Origin: Alentia gelatinosa
Taxonomy: Eukaryota > Annelida > Polychaeta > Phyllodocida > Polynoidae
Direction of reading: 5' to 3'
Assembly (NCBI GenBank): GCA_950022655.1
Contig: OX465583.1
Location: 68,189,652 to 68,253,651 of the forward strand
DNA length: 64,000 nucleotides
Below are positions 29,211-39,272 of the stretch, piece by piece. Below the pieces are notes generated by a model. That model was given only the letters and a program-made list of their open reading frames with translations, was not told the DNA's origin and searched no databases. Within the stretch, counting starts at the first letter, position 1. Each line of letters opens with the position of its first letter. The translations under genes were made by a program, and so were the position numbers.

Positions 29211-30427
29211 AGCGTTTACACCAGATGACTAAATACATGGCGACTGTAGATCGTCAAGCCAATAGTCGTCAGGTGGTGGCAATGTCCACCGCAAAAGTCG
29301 TCGACCTCAGAATTTACCCCAGCGTTTACACTGACAACTATGAGTTTTCACAGAGTCGCCACCCACCTAGATGATTATTTCAAACCCGCTTGAATCGGTC
29401 ACTGGCATCAGACCTTGACCAGTAGTCGCTAGGTGGTACCGAATTGCGTAATCAGACGTAATCAGACGATCTGCTTGATGTTTTCATTAGACAACTTCTA
29501 GACATTTACAGCTAAAAGTCATCTGGTTCAAGAATCGCTGTGTATAATCGTCTAGTGTAAATGCCAGGTTAGGGGCAAATGACAGGGACAGTGAGATGGC
29601 TGGGGACGATTGCGAAGTGGGATACTGCCAGGACTCTGACCTGGCGTTTACACCAGACGACTAAATATGTGGCGACTGTAGACCGTCAAGCCAATAGTCG
29701 TCAGGTGGTGGCAATGTCCACCGCAAAAGTCGTCGACCTCAGAATATACCCCAGTGTTTACACTGACGACTATGAGTTTTCACAGAGTCGCCACCCACCT
29801 AGATGATTATTTCAAACCCGCTTGAATCAGTCACTGGCATCAGAGCTTGACCAGTAGTTGCTAGGTGGTGCCGAATTGCGTAATCAGACATAATCAGACG
29901 ATCTGCTTGATGTTTTCATTAGACAACTTCTAGACATTTACAGCTAAAAGTCATCTGGTTCAAGAATCGATGTGTATAATCGTCTAGTGTAAACGCCAGG
30001 TTAGGGGCAAATGACAGGGACAGTGAGATGGCTGGGGACGATTGCGAGGTGGGATACTGCCAGGACTCTGACCTGGCGTTTACACCAGACGACTAAATAT
30101 GTGGCGACTGTAGACCGTCAAGCCAATAGTCGTCAGGTGGTGGCAATGTCCGCCGCAAAAGTCGTCGACCTCAGAATATACCCCAGCGTTTACACTGATG
30201 ACTATGAGTTTTCACAGAGTCGCCACCCATTTAGACGACTAATTCAAGCCGGCTTGAATCAGTCACCAGTGTCAGAGCGTGACCAGAATTGCGTAATCAG
30301 ACCTAATCAAACGATCTGAGGTCGCCATGCACTTGACGTTTCCATTAGACGACTTCCAGACTTTTACGGCTAAAAATCGTCCAGTTCAAGAATCGCCGCC
30401 TATAATCGTCTACTGTAAACGCTGGGT
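29211..30427 (+). repeat. 432-bp tandem triplication carrying MITE family P
   Basis: GCGTTTACACCAGACGACTA starts at 29212, 29644 and 30076, exactly 432 bp apart. Each unit is one P element (to CTAGTGTAAACGCCAGG) plus about 75 bp of flank (GATGGCTGGGGACGATTGCG). The third unit diverges and shortens after about 30240. Because 432 is a multiple of 3, the same non-genic peptide recurs in frame. Confidence 0.95.
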
Positions 30428-30620
30428 TACCCGGCGTTTACACTAGATGACTATAATGTGATGACTGTAGATCGTCTAGCCCATATTCGTCAGGTTGTCA
30501 TTGTTTACGCAATATTGGCCGCAATAGTCATCAACCCAAGAATTTCCTCAAGCATTCATACTTATTATATGTACCAATGTCTAGTCATTGGCAGCTGGCT
30601 GGGGAAGATTGCGAGGTGGG
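30428..30620 (+). mobile_element. MITE family P, truncated copy
   Basis: TTACCCGGCGTTTACACTAG to AGTCATCAACCCAAGAATTT, then a copy of the flank GATTGCGAGGTGGGATACTG. Close to 18073-18305. Confidence 0.75.
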
Positions 30621-30639
30621 ATACTGCCAGGACCCTGAA

Positions 30640-30960
30640 TTTCACGCGGGCATTGAAATACTATTGGGCGGAGGCGGCGACCTGGGGAATAAAGTTTGGC
30701 GAGGTTTGTGGGCGAGTATAGAGCAGGGAGCGGCGGATCAGGCTCGGGACAGCGAAATGCAATCACCATTAGGCGGAAAGCAATTAATTAAGGGCGCGCG
30801 CCGCGGGATGGCAGCACCAGATTAGTGTGATACCGCGCCGCCACGCGCCGCCACCGCTCTTCGGGCTATGACGTGCGCCTGACGTTGCCTATGACGTCAG
30901 AGATGACGCCCCATGACGCGCCTCTATCGCCGCCTCAAATGGGAGCTTTACCGTAAAACG
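30640..30960. promoter_or_regulatory. CpG-rich block with CRE cluster
   Basis: Five TGACG half-sites lie in 50 bp (30869-30873, 30880-30884, 30892-30896 within a full TGACGTCA, 30904-30908 and 30914-30918). Upstream are GGGCGCGCGCCGCGGG (about 30793) and AGCAATTAATTAAG. Unique sequence; no convincing frame. Candidate CREB/ATF-responsive promoter or enhancer. Confidence 0.4.
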
Positions 30961-31036
30961 CCAGTAATTCGAAGTACATTTGAAATATATCCTCCAGAGA
31001 TTTAAATGATATTTTATCTGAGCCATGGGCTTATCG

Positions 31037-31155
31037 TTAGTTACATAGAACGACCTGATCATGCTTGTACATGCTACAAAATGAAATGGGGAATCGTTGC
31101 TTTTTACTGAACGAGGCCCCAGGCCGAGTTCAGTAAAAACAAGTAGCCTATGTTT
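31037..31155. repeat. Family G-like hairpin
   Basis: GAACGACCTGATCATGCTTG, GGGGAATCGTTG, then TGAACGAGGCCCCAGGCCGA / GTTCAGT apex, as at 63440-63600. Confidence 0.65.
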
Positions 31156-31179
31156 ATACAATCAGATCAAGTATGTTTA

Positions 31180-31903
31180 TAAAATCAGATAAATATTTTC
31201 AATTTGAAAGAAAGTCATTATCTTAACAAAAAGAAATATGTAAGTGTATATTTTCGTGTGGGTTATTTTCCATTTCGTATTCGTTTCCAGTTTGTTGAAT
31301 AGTATCACAAGGTATGGTTTTATCCTAATCTGTGTGCTGGTGATATCAGTTTTCGAGTAGTGGCCTTGGTAGGGCTCAGAAACAAACCTTGATACCTTAC
31401 CTTATGAAACTGGGGATATTTGATAATTGATCTGACCTACATCTACATTCTCATTAACAGCCCTTTTCCTCAAACTATAGATTATTTCTAATGTTGATAA
31501 GTTTATCAGGTTGCAAATATTCCACCATAAAACACATTTGTAGACCATAAAACATTGTGAATATATAGCTTTAGATCTCGTATTCGACTATTTTATATAT
31601 TACCCTTTTGGGAATCTACTCCAGTTGGGTATTTGTGTATTTTCAGAAACGACAATACTAAAATCTACACTTTGCCACACGTAGAGATAAGGTTTTATGG
31701 TAGAACTATGGTGATGGTGTCCCTTATTGATAGTACTGGGAAAGGATAATTAAAAATTAAATTGAGACGGCATTAGATTCACATTCTCTGCCAGTGTCAG
31801 CGCGGACCCATCAGGAAGTGGCGTGCTGTCAAGTGTGAGGTAACAACATCTCCTCGCGCCCATATTGAATATATACGTGGAAACACGGTTCAGAACAAAT
31901 CGG
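31180..31903. other. Unassigned AT-rich sequence
   Basis: No gene or repeat copy recognised. Confidence 0.35.
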
Positions 31904-32309
31904 TAAAGCCCAACACCTACCTACCGATTAAGGGTTGAACGATTAGTTCCTAGATCGCATAGGAGTCAGTGAACTTGTCGCAGGCAAATTACGTAACCCC
32001 TCGGCCCGTGTTGGCCACCCAATCAAAGGCCATTTACCAACGTTTGGTTGTCGGCGACTGGATTTATCAATATGTTGATAAACTTTTGATGACTGATTTA
32101 GGCTCATCGATCTACAACTCGTTGATGACAAAAGAACATCTCAAGTGGATGGTTTCACTAATCACTGACTGACCCTTGCCTAGCTGTTTTAAATCTACAG
32201 ACTTCAGCCAACTTCATTAGGATGCCTCGCCTGAGACAAATTACTATCCTTTGTCGCCGACAAAGGTACATGAATGTTTCGAAATCAGTAGATGTGTATT
32301 GGGCTTTAC
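31904..32309. mobile_element. MITE family Q, near-complete copy
   Basis: TAAAGCCCAACACCTACCTA to GTAGATGTGTATTGGGCTTTA with complete interior (GTCGGCGACTGGATTTATCA and TTTGTCGCCGACAAAGG). A good reference copy. Confidence 0.88.
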
Positions 32310-32312
32310 GTG

Positions 32313-32690
32313 TATCCTGGCGTTTACAGTAGACAACTACAGGTGGCGATTCTTGAATTCAGCACTGCCTGACAACTTTCAGCCGTAAAAGGCTAATAGT
32401 CGTCTAGTGTAAACGCAAAGGGTGTGGCAACTGCAGATCGTCTGATTATGTCTGATTAAGCAATTTGGCGGCTATTGGACATGCTGTGATGCTGGAGACT
32501 AATTCAAGCTAGCTTGAATTAGTCGTCTAGTCACGGCAATTCTGTGAAAACTTAGTCGCTATTGTAAACGCTGGAGAGTCCATTCTGAGGTTGATGACTT
32601 TTACGGTGGACATTACCACCACCTTACGACTACTGGCTTGACGATCTACAGTCGCCACATATTTAGTCGTCTAATGTAAACGCCAGGTAT
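32313..32690 (-). mobile_element. MITE family P, complete copy
   Basis: CTGGCGTTTACAGTAGACAA to GTCTAATGTAAACGCCAGG. It has internal paired GTTTAC ends at about 32405 and 32570, showing the three-hairpin layout. Confidence 0.85.
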
Positions 32691-32699
32691 GTGTGTGTA

Positions 32700-32918
32700 C
32701 TGCCTCCGTCTGCATTCATTTGACAACAGGACTTCCACCTTGCAGCTCGCATCTCATCCTGTTTGTTAACCACTAATGTGGTGTCCGTCAATGCAGATTA
32801 GTTAATGGTCCGTTTTTAATGTGCAATTTAAGAGGCATTTGAAAAGCCGGGAGCGGGAAAAACAAGATAACTCATATTGTCGGGCTGCATTATTCAATTT
32901 GCAGGTTCTAGACTTTGT
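32700..32918. promoter_or_regulatory. Non-repetitive AT-rich motif block
   Basis: CTGTTTGTTAACCACTAATG, GCAGATTAGTTAATGG and TTTTTAATGTGCAATTTAAG are forkhead- and homeodomain-like. No repeats, no frame. Confidence 0.25.
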
Positions 32919-33402
32919 CTAAAGTGGGATTCACACTGGGGGATTCATGTAGCTAACATCGTATTTGTCTGAGACAAATCCTGCCGAGATTCTGTACTTA
33001 AACACAATCTCCTCACTCATCCATTTCCCTGAGACAAGTCTTTCCATTGCAATTGTCAGTGACAATTACCCCTAAAGAGGTACAAAGTCCCATGAGATTT
33101 TTACTTTAAACCTGTTTAAAATTTAAAGGGACATTATGGTGAGACAAATGGATCCACTGCTGCGTCGACAACTAAGTACCTAACCTTGCCAATAGTAGGC
33201 CAGCAAGCCGGATCATTTGTTTGTCACACCCTTCACCTCAAGTCTTTGGGTGATTGTTCACTGTAACTATGTCTGAGACTATGTACCAGGTGTGTCCTTC
33301 CATGTGAATCCAATGGGCAATTTCTCTTTGAGAGTGGTAAAAGTACTTTGACATGAAAACTTTGTACCACAGCAAAACTGTGTGAGACTGGGGAAAAGAT
33401 TT
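32919..33402. mobile_element. MITE family D, copy 2 (body)
   Basis: AAAGTGGGATTCACACTGGG start, GAGACAAATCCTGCCGAGAT and AGAGGTACAAAGTCCCATGA as in 6369-6905. The right end continues into the tandem array at 33403. Confidence 0.8.
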
Positions 33403-33930
33403 GAAGTACACCCGTCTCAGGTACATTAGCCTCTACGTGTTAATCCTGCTTTAAACTGGGGATAGGTGTGAAGTACACCCGTCTCAGGTACCTTAGTCTC
33501 TATGTGTGAATCTCGCTTTAGACTGGGGATAGGTGTTAAGTAAACCCATCTCAGGTACATAAGTCTCTATGTGTGAATCCCGCTCTAGACTTGGGATAGG
33601 TGTGAAGTACACCTGTCTCGGGTACATTGGTCTCTATATGTGAATCCCGCTTTAGATGGGGGATAGGTTTGAAGTACACCCGTCTCAGGTACCTTAGTCT
33701 CTACATGTGAATCCCACTTTAGACTGGGAAAAGGTGTGAAGTACACCTGTCTCAGGTACATTAGTCTCTATGTGTGAATCCCACTTTAGACCAGGGATAG
33801 GTGTTGAGTACACCTATCTTAGGTACATAAGTCCCTACATGTGAATCCCACTTTAGACCGGGAAAAGGTGTGAAGTACACCCGTCTCAGGTACATTAGTC
33901 TCTACCTGTGAATCCCACTTTAGACTGCAT
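33403..33930 (+). repeat. 67-bp tandem array grown from the family D end, eight copies
   Basis: GAAGTACACCCGTCTCAGGT to GTGTGAATCCCGCTTTAGAC repeats at about 67-bp steps (33403, 33470, 33537, 33605, 33672, 33738, 33805, 33871). The unit equals the outermost right end of family D. Confidence 0.93.
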
Positions 33931-34437
33931 GCAATGTCTTCTCGGCGAAGCAGTCACCCTTTTGTACATTCTCCTTTTCATTAACTTAGATATATAATAC
34001 TCATATGACTAAATGTGTATATCCAGATATGAGCATATAAATGATTTTAAATTAATCTTGTTTATCATTACAGAAAGCCAATTTTCGACACAGGTAAATA
34101 GAGAATCCGGTCTGCTTCCATTTAGACAAGAACCTCCGTTTTGATTAGCAGCCAATCACATTACTATAATTACTTCCACCGGCTTAATTGTGTTTTTAAT
34201 TTAACCATTGTTTATCATGTGAATATTTTCTCTACTGGCTTAGACCAACCATTGGAAATGTTTTATTCAGTTAATGCTTAAGCAGAAATTTGTGAAATGA
34301 AGTCATTTAGAATAATTAAACGTCGAGTAAATATTCACACACTGGCGGGTGCGTATTTTCCATCTCATTCGGACGAGGTAGTGACACAAATTCAGTGAAC
34401 TGAGAATTACGTCAATGAAGAATCTCACCCCAGCTTT
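33931..34437. promoter_or_regulatory. Non-repetitive block with homeodomain-like sites
   Basis: TTTTGATTAGCAGCCAATCA (about 34138-34157), TATAATTACTTCC, GCTTAATTGTGTTTTTAATT and AGAATAATTAAACG. No repeat copy, no convincing frame; candidate conserved element. Confidence 0.3.
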
Positions 34438-34572
34438 TCAGCACGGGAGGCAGGCCAGTTGATTCTCAAGGCTCTAAGCCTAGTTCGTTAAGAATTATTA
34501 TCCCATAGAGCGTAGTGAAAACTTTGTACAGAATACCAGTTAGAGAGTGTGAGATCTTATGAGAGGGGTGGC
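34438..34572. mobile_element. MITE family L, right half
   Basis: GCACGGGAGGCAGGCCAGTT to TGAGATCTTATGAGAGGGGT, as the right arm of 52768-53078. Confidence 0.75.
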
Positions 34573-34777
34573 TTTTCAGAGCTATTTTATTTGGTTAAAT
34601 GACTGACAGGATTTTCAGAGGATATTGATATTGATAACTACAAAATCGTGTCGCAAAGCAACTTTAATATTTGTTTATAGAATCTGCCCTCTAATTTGTG
34701 CATTGATGCGCCGAGTCTACTATCTGGGATCAAGCAGGAAAGAAGTAATGTATCACAAATGTATTTTCTACATCTTA

Positions 34778-35358
34778 AAGGCCTTTCTCCACTATGCGAC
34801 TGAGGGGGCTTGCGATCCGGTACCTCCAGTCTGAGACTGGAGGTACCGGCTTGGCGTGTCACATGTACCTCGGATCGCAAGGTAACATCGACTCTGTGTG
34901 GAGACAACCCCCCCCCCCCCCCTTGCGACTGGAGCGCTTGCGATCCTAGCTATAGAGGTACGCCCAGGCATACCAAATATCAAACATGTTTGATATTTAA
35001 AAACGCTTGCGATCCCGGGTACATGCGGTACCTCCAGTCTAAAGTGCCAGGTCCACTAAGGCGATTTTCCATGCGAATTTGGGTTCGTAGACGTTCGCAG
35101 ACGTTCACAGACGTTCGCATAGACATGTGACAACATTCAATATATTGAATATCATCGCATGGGATTCGCACAGTCGCATGGATCGCCTTAGTGGATATGG
35201 CGCTTACGACTGGGTGTACCGGTACGCCCAGTCTCGGACTGGAGGAAAACTTGCTGTCTCCACTGTGCGTCTTGCCGCGTTGCGATCTTGAAGGTACCTC
35301 CAGCCTCAGACTGGACGTACCTATGTACCTAGGATCGCACAGTAGAGACAGGGCTTAA
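34778..35358. mobile_element. MITE family K (class I ends), carrier of a nested element
   Basis: Ends TTAAAGGCCTTTCTCCACTA and AGTAGAGACAGGGCTTAA. Repeated paired GGTACCTCCAGTCTGAGAC blocks and TTGCGATC words. A central palindrome ATATCAAACATGTTTGATAT (34977-34996) and a C15 run (34908-34922). Confidence 0.8.
35039..35208. mobile_element. MITE K2 nested in family K, TA target duplication
   Basis: Ends AAGTGCCAGGTCCACTAAGG and CCTTAGTGGATATGGCGCTT with TA on both sides. The interior has three GACGTTCGCAGACGTTC-type words and a CAATATATTG palindrome. Confidence 0.82.
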
Positions 35359-36079
35359 TCAAACTTATACTGCACAACAGAAAGATATATACTCTCTATA
35401 TGACAGGAAGTTCGGACAAGTGAAACAAAAGTATCCTCCGAACCGGGAGATCAGATAAAATTGTGCTTAATCTAAAAAAAAAGAAAAATACGAAACACAA
35501 AACCACCAAATATGGAGAAGTACAAGAATGGTCCTCTTTATCGTGTGTATTGTACATGGGAAATCTGCCAGTTGATGCACAGATATTTAAGTATGGATAA
35601 CCATTTAAAAATAAGATAAAGGAAATAATAATTGAGAACCTATAATGATTATACGTAAAATCCACTGGAAATCTTTTACAGTGTAGGGGTGTGGTCGTGA
35701 ATGTTTGGGTGTGGTCGTGGGTGTGTGGGTGTGGTTGTGATTATGAGTGTGTGGGGGTGGGCGTGATTGTATGAGTGTGAGTCTAACCAACTTGGGGGCT
35801 GTTGAATAAAGTTCATTCGTTTCAGTTGCTGGTCTGAACGATACGATAACTTCAACGATAAACGACATCCTGGACCATTTCTTCCATTCAGTGATGTAGG
35901 ACAAGACAGAATATATTCTCTAAATGAATGTATTTGTATACAACACCTTGCAAAGTCTTCAGGTTACTTTTATCACCAAAACATAAATGCTTATAACGCA
36001 TCCTTTCATACAACACTATGGCCCCAAAGACAATTCTAAGATACTTATTTGTCGTTCGTAGTTTATTCGACGGCTCCCT
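35359..36079. other. Unassigned sequence
   Basis: Contains a GTGTGGTCGTGGGTGTG low-complexity stretch (35685-35775). No gene supported. Confidence 0.35.
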
Positions 36080-36190
36080 GACAGTTGCTGATGCCGGACA
36101 TACACCAAGCGAGAAACGGCAGCGATCTCCAGAATCGCAAAAAAAATTTCGTGTACATGTGCGATATTATTTCATAGTAATATCTCCCAT
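36080..36190. repeat. Outlying arm of the hairpin-unit array
   Basis: GGACATACACCAAGCGAGAA then GCGATCTCCAGAATCGC and TTTCATAGTAATATCTCCCA match one unit of the array at 36736-37600. Confidence 0.7.
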
Positions 36191-36291
36191 TAAATGATTT
36201 TATTATGTACTGTTATCACCTTGCCGACATGTAAAAACGCCCCGTGAGGGTGAATGTTTGCTTTGATCCTGAATAATTTTTTTTTAATAAA

Positions 36292-36412
36292 ATTATCCAT
36301 CATATTCAAAGCCCCCATTGAAAATGTATGGGGACTCAGTAAACCACTACCCATTGTATAAAACCTGTCAGATACCATATCTGTGGTATACAGATTCAAA
36401 CCTGTGGTATAC
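36292..36412 (-). mobile_element. MITE family H fragment
   Basis: AAAATTATCCATCATATTCA, GAAAATGTATGGGGACTCAG and CTGTGGTATACAGATTC as at 15941-16396. Confidence 0.75.
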
Positions 36413-36414
36413 TA

Positions 36415-36735
36415 CCTGTTGGCTAGACCTGCTCAAGTCTTTGATTATGAACTTTCAGTAAATGATTAACCACAATCAGAATAAAGTTTATTTTAGTATG
36501 TATCCTTCTCTGACTGGCCCATGAATCAAAGACTTGTCCAGTAGGAATGGAACCTCCTGTATATGTCCCCCAAGTCACTCCCTGTAACCCTCCCTCTCCC
36601 CTCCTCCAGTTATCTGGACACCTGTGTTGCCATACCCATAAATTTCACCTGCTCCTGACTGTGACCTGATTGAGAGCAAAGCGAGCAGCCAGGAGCCCTG
36701 TATGGAGAGTGTTGGAAATACTGGAGCTAAACAGC
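36415..36735 (+). repeat. Dispersed repeat Z, copy 1
   Basis: AAGTCTTTGATTATGAAC, TCTGACTGGCCCATGAATCA and GGAGAGTGTTGGAAATACTG are the reverse complement of words at 51110-51425. Confidence 0.75.
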
Positions 36736-37600
36736 ACCAGAAATGTGCGATATTATTTCATAGTAATATCTTCCATTAATAAATTAGCATCTCTGACGCA
36801 ATAATCAGGTGAAATATGAAATGATAGCTCACATATACGTCATTTTTGTATTGGCGATTCCGGAAATCGCCGCGTTACTCGCTTGGTGTGTCTCCACTCT
36901 CATGTCGGAGACACACCAAGCGAGAAACGCAGCGATTTCCGGAATCGCCAACACAAAATGGCGAATATGTTTGCTATTATTCTACATTCACATTATTTTT
37001 GCTTCCGAGACACTAACTTATGGGTGGGAGATATTACTGTAAAATAATTTTTCACATACATGCTATTTTGTGTTGGCGATTACAGAGATCGCTGCCTTGA
37101 CTCGCTTGGTGTGTCCCCCGCTTCAGCGACGACTTATACCGGGGACACACCAAGCGAGTCAAGGCGGCGATCTCCGGAATCGCCAACATAAAATGTCATA
37201 TATGTGAGATATTATTTCATAGCAATATCTCCCACTCATAATATAGTGCCTCGGAAGCAATAATCAGGTGAAAACTGAAATAATGTCTCACACACACGCC
37301 ATTTTGTGTTGGCGATTACGGAAATCGCTGCGTTTCTCGCTTGGTGTGTCCCCGGCTTCATACCGGGGACACACCAAGCGAGTGAAGGCAGCGATCTCTG
37401 GTATCGCCAACACAAATTAGCGTATATATGTGAGATATTATTTCATAGGAATATCTCCTGCCTATGATTTAGCATCTTGGAAGCAATGATCAGGTTAAAT
37501 ATGAAATAATAGCTCACATATAGGCCACTTTGTGTTGACGATTACAGAACTCGCTGCGTTTCTCGCTTGGTGTGTCTCCGGCTTTAGCCCTATCTCGTTT
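36736..37600 (+). repeat. Tandem array of ~225-bp units, each with a hairpin
   Basis: Four hairpins with arms GGCGATTCCGGAAATCGC..CTCGCTTGGTGTGTC and the complement (about 36854-36955, 37072-37188, 37312-37410; the last at 37537-37590 has only the left arm). They are joined by TTTCATAGTAATATCTCC spacers. Confidence 0.88.
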
Positions 37601-37965
37601 TCCGGTACATTATACACTGTCACCCACACGGCCAGGCCCTTCTCCACACACCAGGCCAACCCAGTCTTTGTACAGCGACATAAAAACAACGTCTCCCTCC
37701 CCGGGCCCTTCTCTGATACGGGGCGTCATCCAAAATTACCTTTGTCAGAAGTCGACGGCAGACAAAGAAGCAACTGCCATGCCGACGGTACCCATCAGGA
37801 AGGGTACGGAGCAGGCCACTGAGCGTTGTACACACCGGTAATCAGCAGTGGCTGGGTGAGGGGGGGGGGTGAGGGGCGGGGGGACGGGGTTGGGGGGTAG
37901 AGTAGCCAGCTACAGAGTGCGACACTGCGGCAGAAGCAATGGTACAAGGAAGGAAGACATAAATA
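37601..37965. other. Unassigned sequence with G-rich run
   Basis: GGGGGGGGGTGAGGGGCGGG near 37861. Frames across it are not family-like. Confidence 0.35.
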
Positions 37966-38393
37966 TTATCCTACCCCTTATGAAAAACCGTCATTGATTT
38001 AAGATAGGCAAATCTTATGTGGCGTACCATGACATAAAGTAAAATTTATGTACCTAGAGAACTAAAATTTGTTTACCAATCAGCGATCAGGAATTATTCA
38101 CCTGTGTAAATAGCTATGGCTGCAGAGCAAAAATTCTGACAGCTGTCAAATATGGACCGAATCCAGTCAGATTTTCCTATTATCCTACCCCTAATAAAAA
38201 ACCGCCATAGACTTAACATAGGGAAATTTTATGTGGCAGGCCGTGACATAAAGTGTTTTTTATGCCACTAGAGTAATAAAAATATTGACCAATCAGAGAG
38301 CAGGATGTCAGCTACTATGAAAAAAGTTCTGTTGGTCATTGACTCAATATTTATCTTTAAGTAATACAAAAGCATAGACGAGGTAGGATAAAT
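37966..38393 (+). mobile_element. MITE family E, two tandem copies
   Basis: TATCCTACCCC starts at about 37969 and 38179. The second copy ends GAGGTAGGATAAATACG, right at the minisatellite border. Confidence 0.8.
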
Positions 38394-38395
38394 AC

Positions 38396-39272
38396 GAAAG
38401 GGTCAAGTTGATACCTGCCCATCCTGATGATAAAAGGGTTCAGTTGATACCTGCCCATCCTGATGTTAAAGGGCTCAGTCGATTCCTGCCCATCCTGATG
38501 TTAAAGGGTCAAGTTGACACCTGCCCATCCTGATGATAAAAGGGTTCAGTTGATACCTGCTCATCCTGATGTTAAAGGGTCAAGTTGATACCTGCCCATC
38601 CTGATGTTAAATGATTCAGTCGATACCTGCTCATCCTGATGTAAAAGGGTTCAGTCGATACCTGCCCATCCTGATGTTAAAGGGTTCAGTCGATACCTGC
38701 CCATCCTGATGTTAAAGGGTTCAGTCGATACCTGCCCATCCTGATGTTAAAGGGCTCAGTCGATACCTGCCTATCCTGATGTAAAAGGGTTCAGTCGATA
38801 CCTGCCCATCCTGATGTTAAAGGGTTCAGTTGATACCTGCCCATCCTGATGTTAAAGGGTTCAGTCGATACCTGCCCATCCTGATGTTAAAGGGTTCAGT
38901 CGATACCTGCCTATCCTGATGTTAAAGGGTTCAGTCGATACCTGCCCATCCTGATGTTAAAGGGCTCAGTCGATACCTGCCCATCCTGATGTTAAAGGGC
39001 TCAGTCGATACCTGCCCATCCTGATGTTAAAGGGCTCAGTCGATACCTGCCCATGCTGATGTTAAAGGGCTCTGTCGATACCTGCCCATCCTGATGTTAA
39101 AGGGCTCAGTCGATACCTGCCCATCCTGATGTTAAAGGGCTCAGTCGATACCTGCCCATCCTGATGTTAAAGGGCTCAGTCGATACCTGCCCATGCTGAT
39201 GTTAAAGGGCTCTGTCGATACCTGCCCATGCTGATGTTAAAGGGCTCTGTCGATACCTGCCCATTCTGATGT
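38396..39272 (+). repeat. 35-bp minisatellite, 25 copies
   Basis: Unit GTTAAAGGGTTCAGTCGATA plus CCTGCCCATCCTGAT (35 bp). Copies are highly similar; a GGGCTCAGTCGAT variant is clustered in the right half, indicating local block duplication. Confidence 0.97.

Noticed and set aside
29078..30319. Three near-identical plus-strand frames (TARTLTWRLHQTTKY...)
   Set aside because: Produced by the 432-bp triplication of a MITE; period divisible by three keeps the frame, not selection.
38396..39272. CRISPR-like array
   Set aside because: Repeats are contiguous 35-bp units without unique spacers, and the genome is eukaryotic: a minisatellite.
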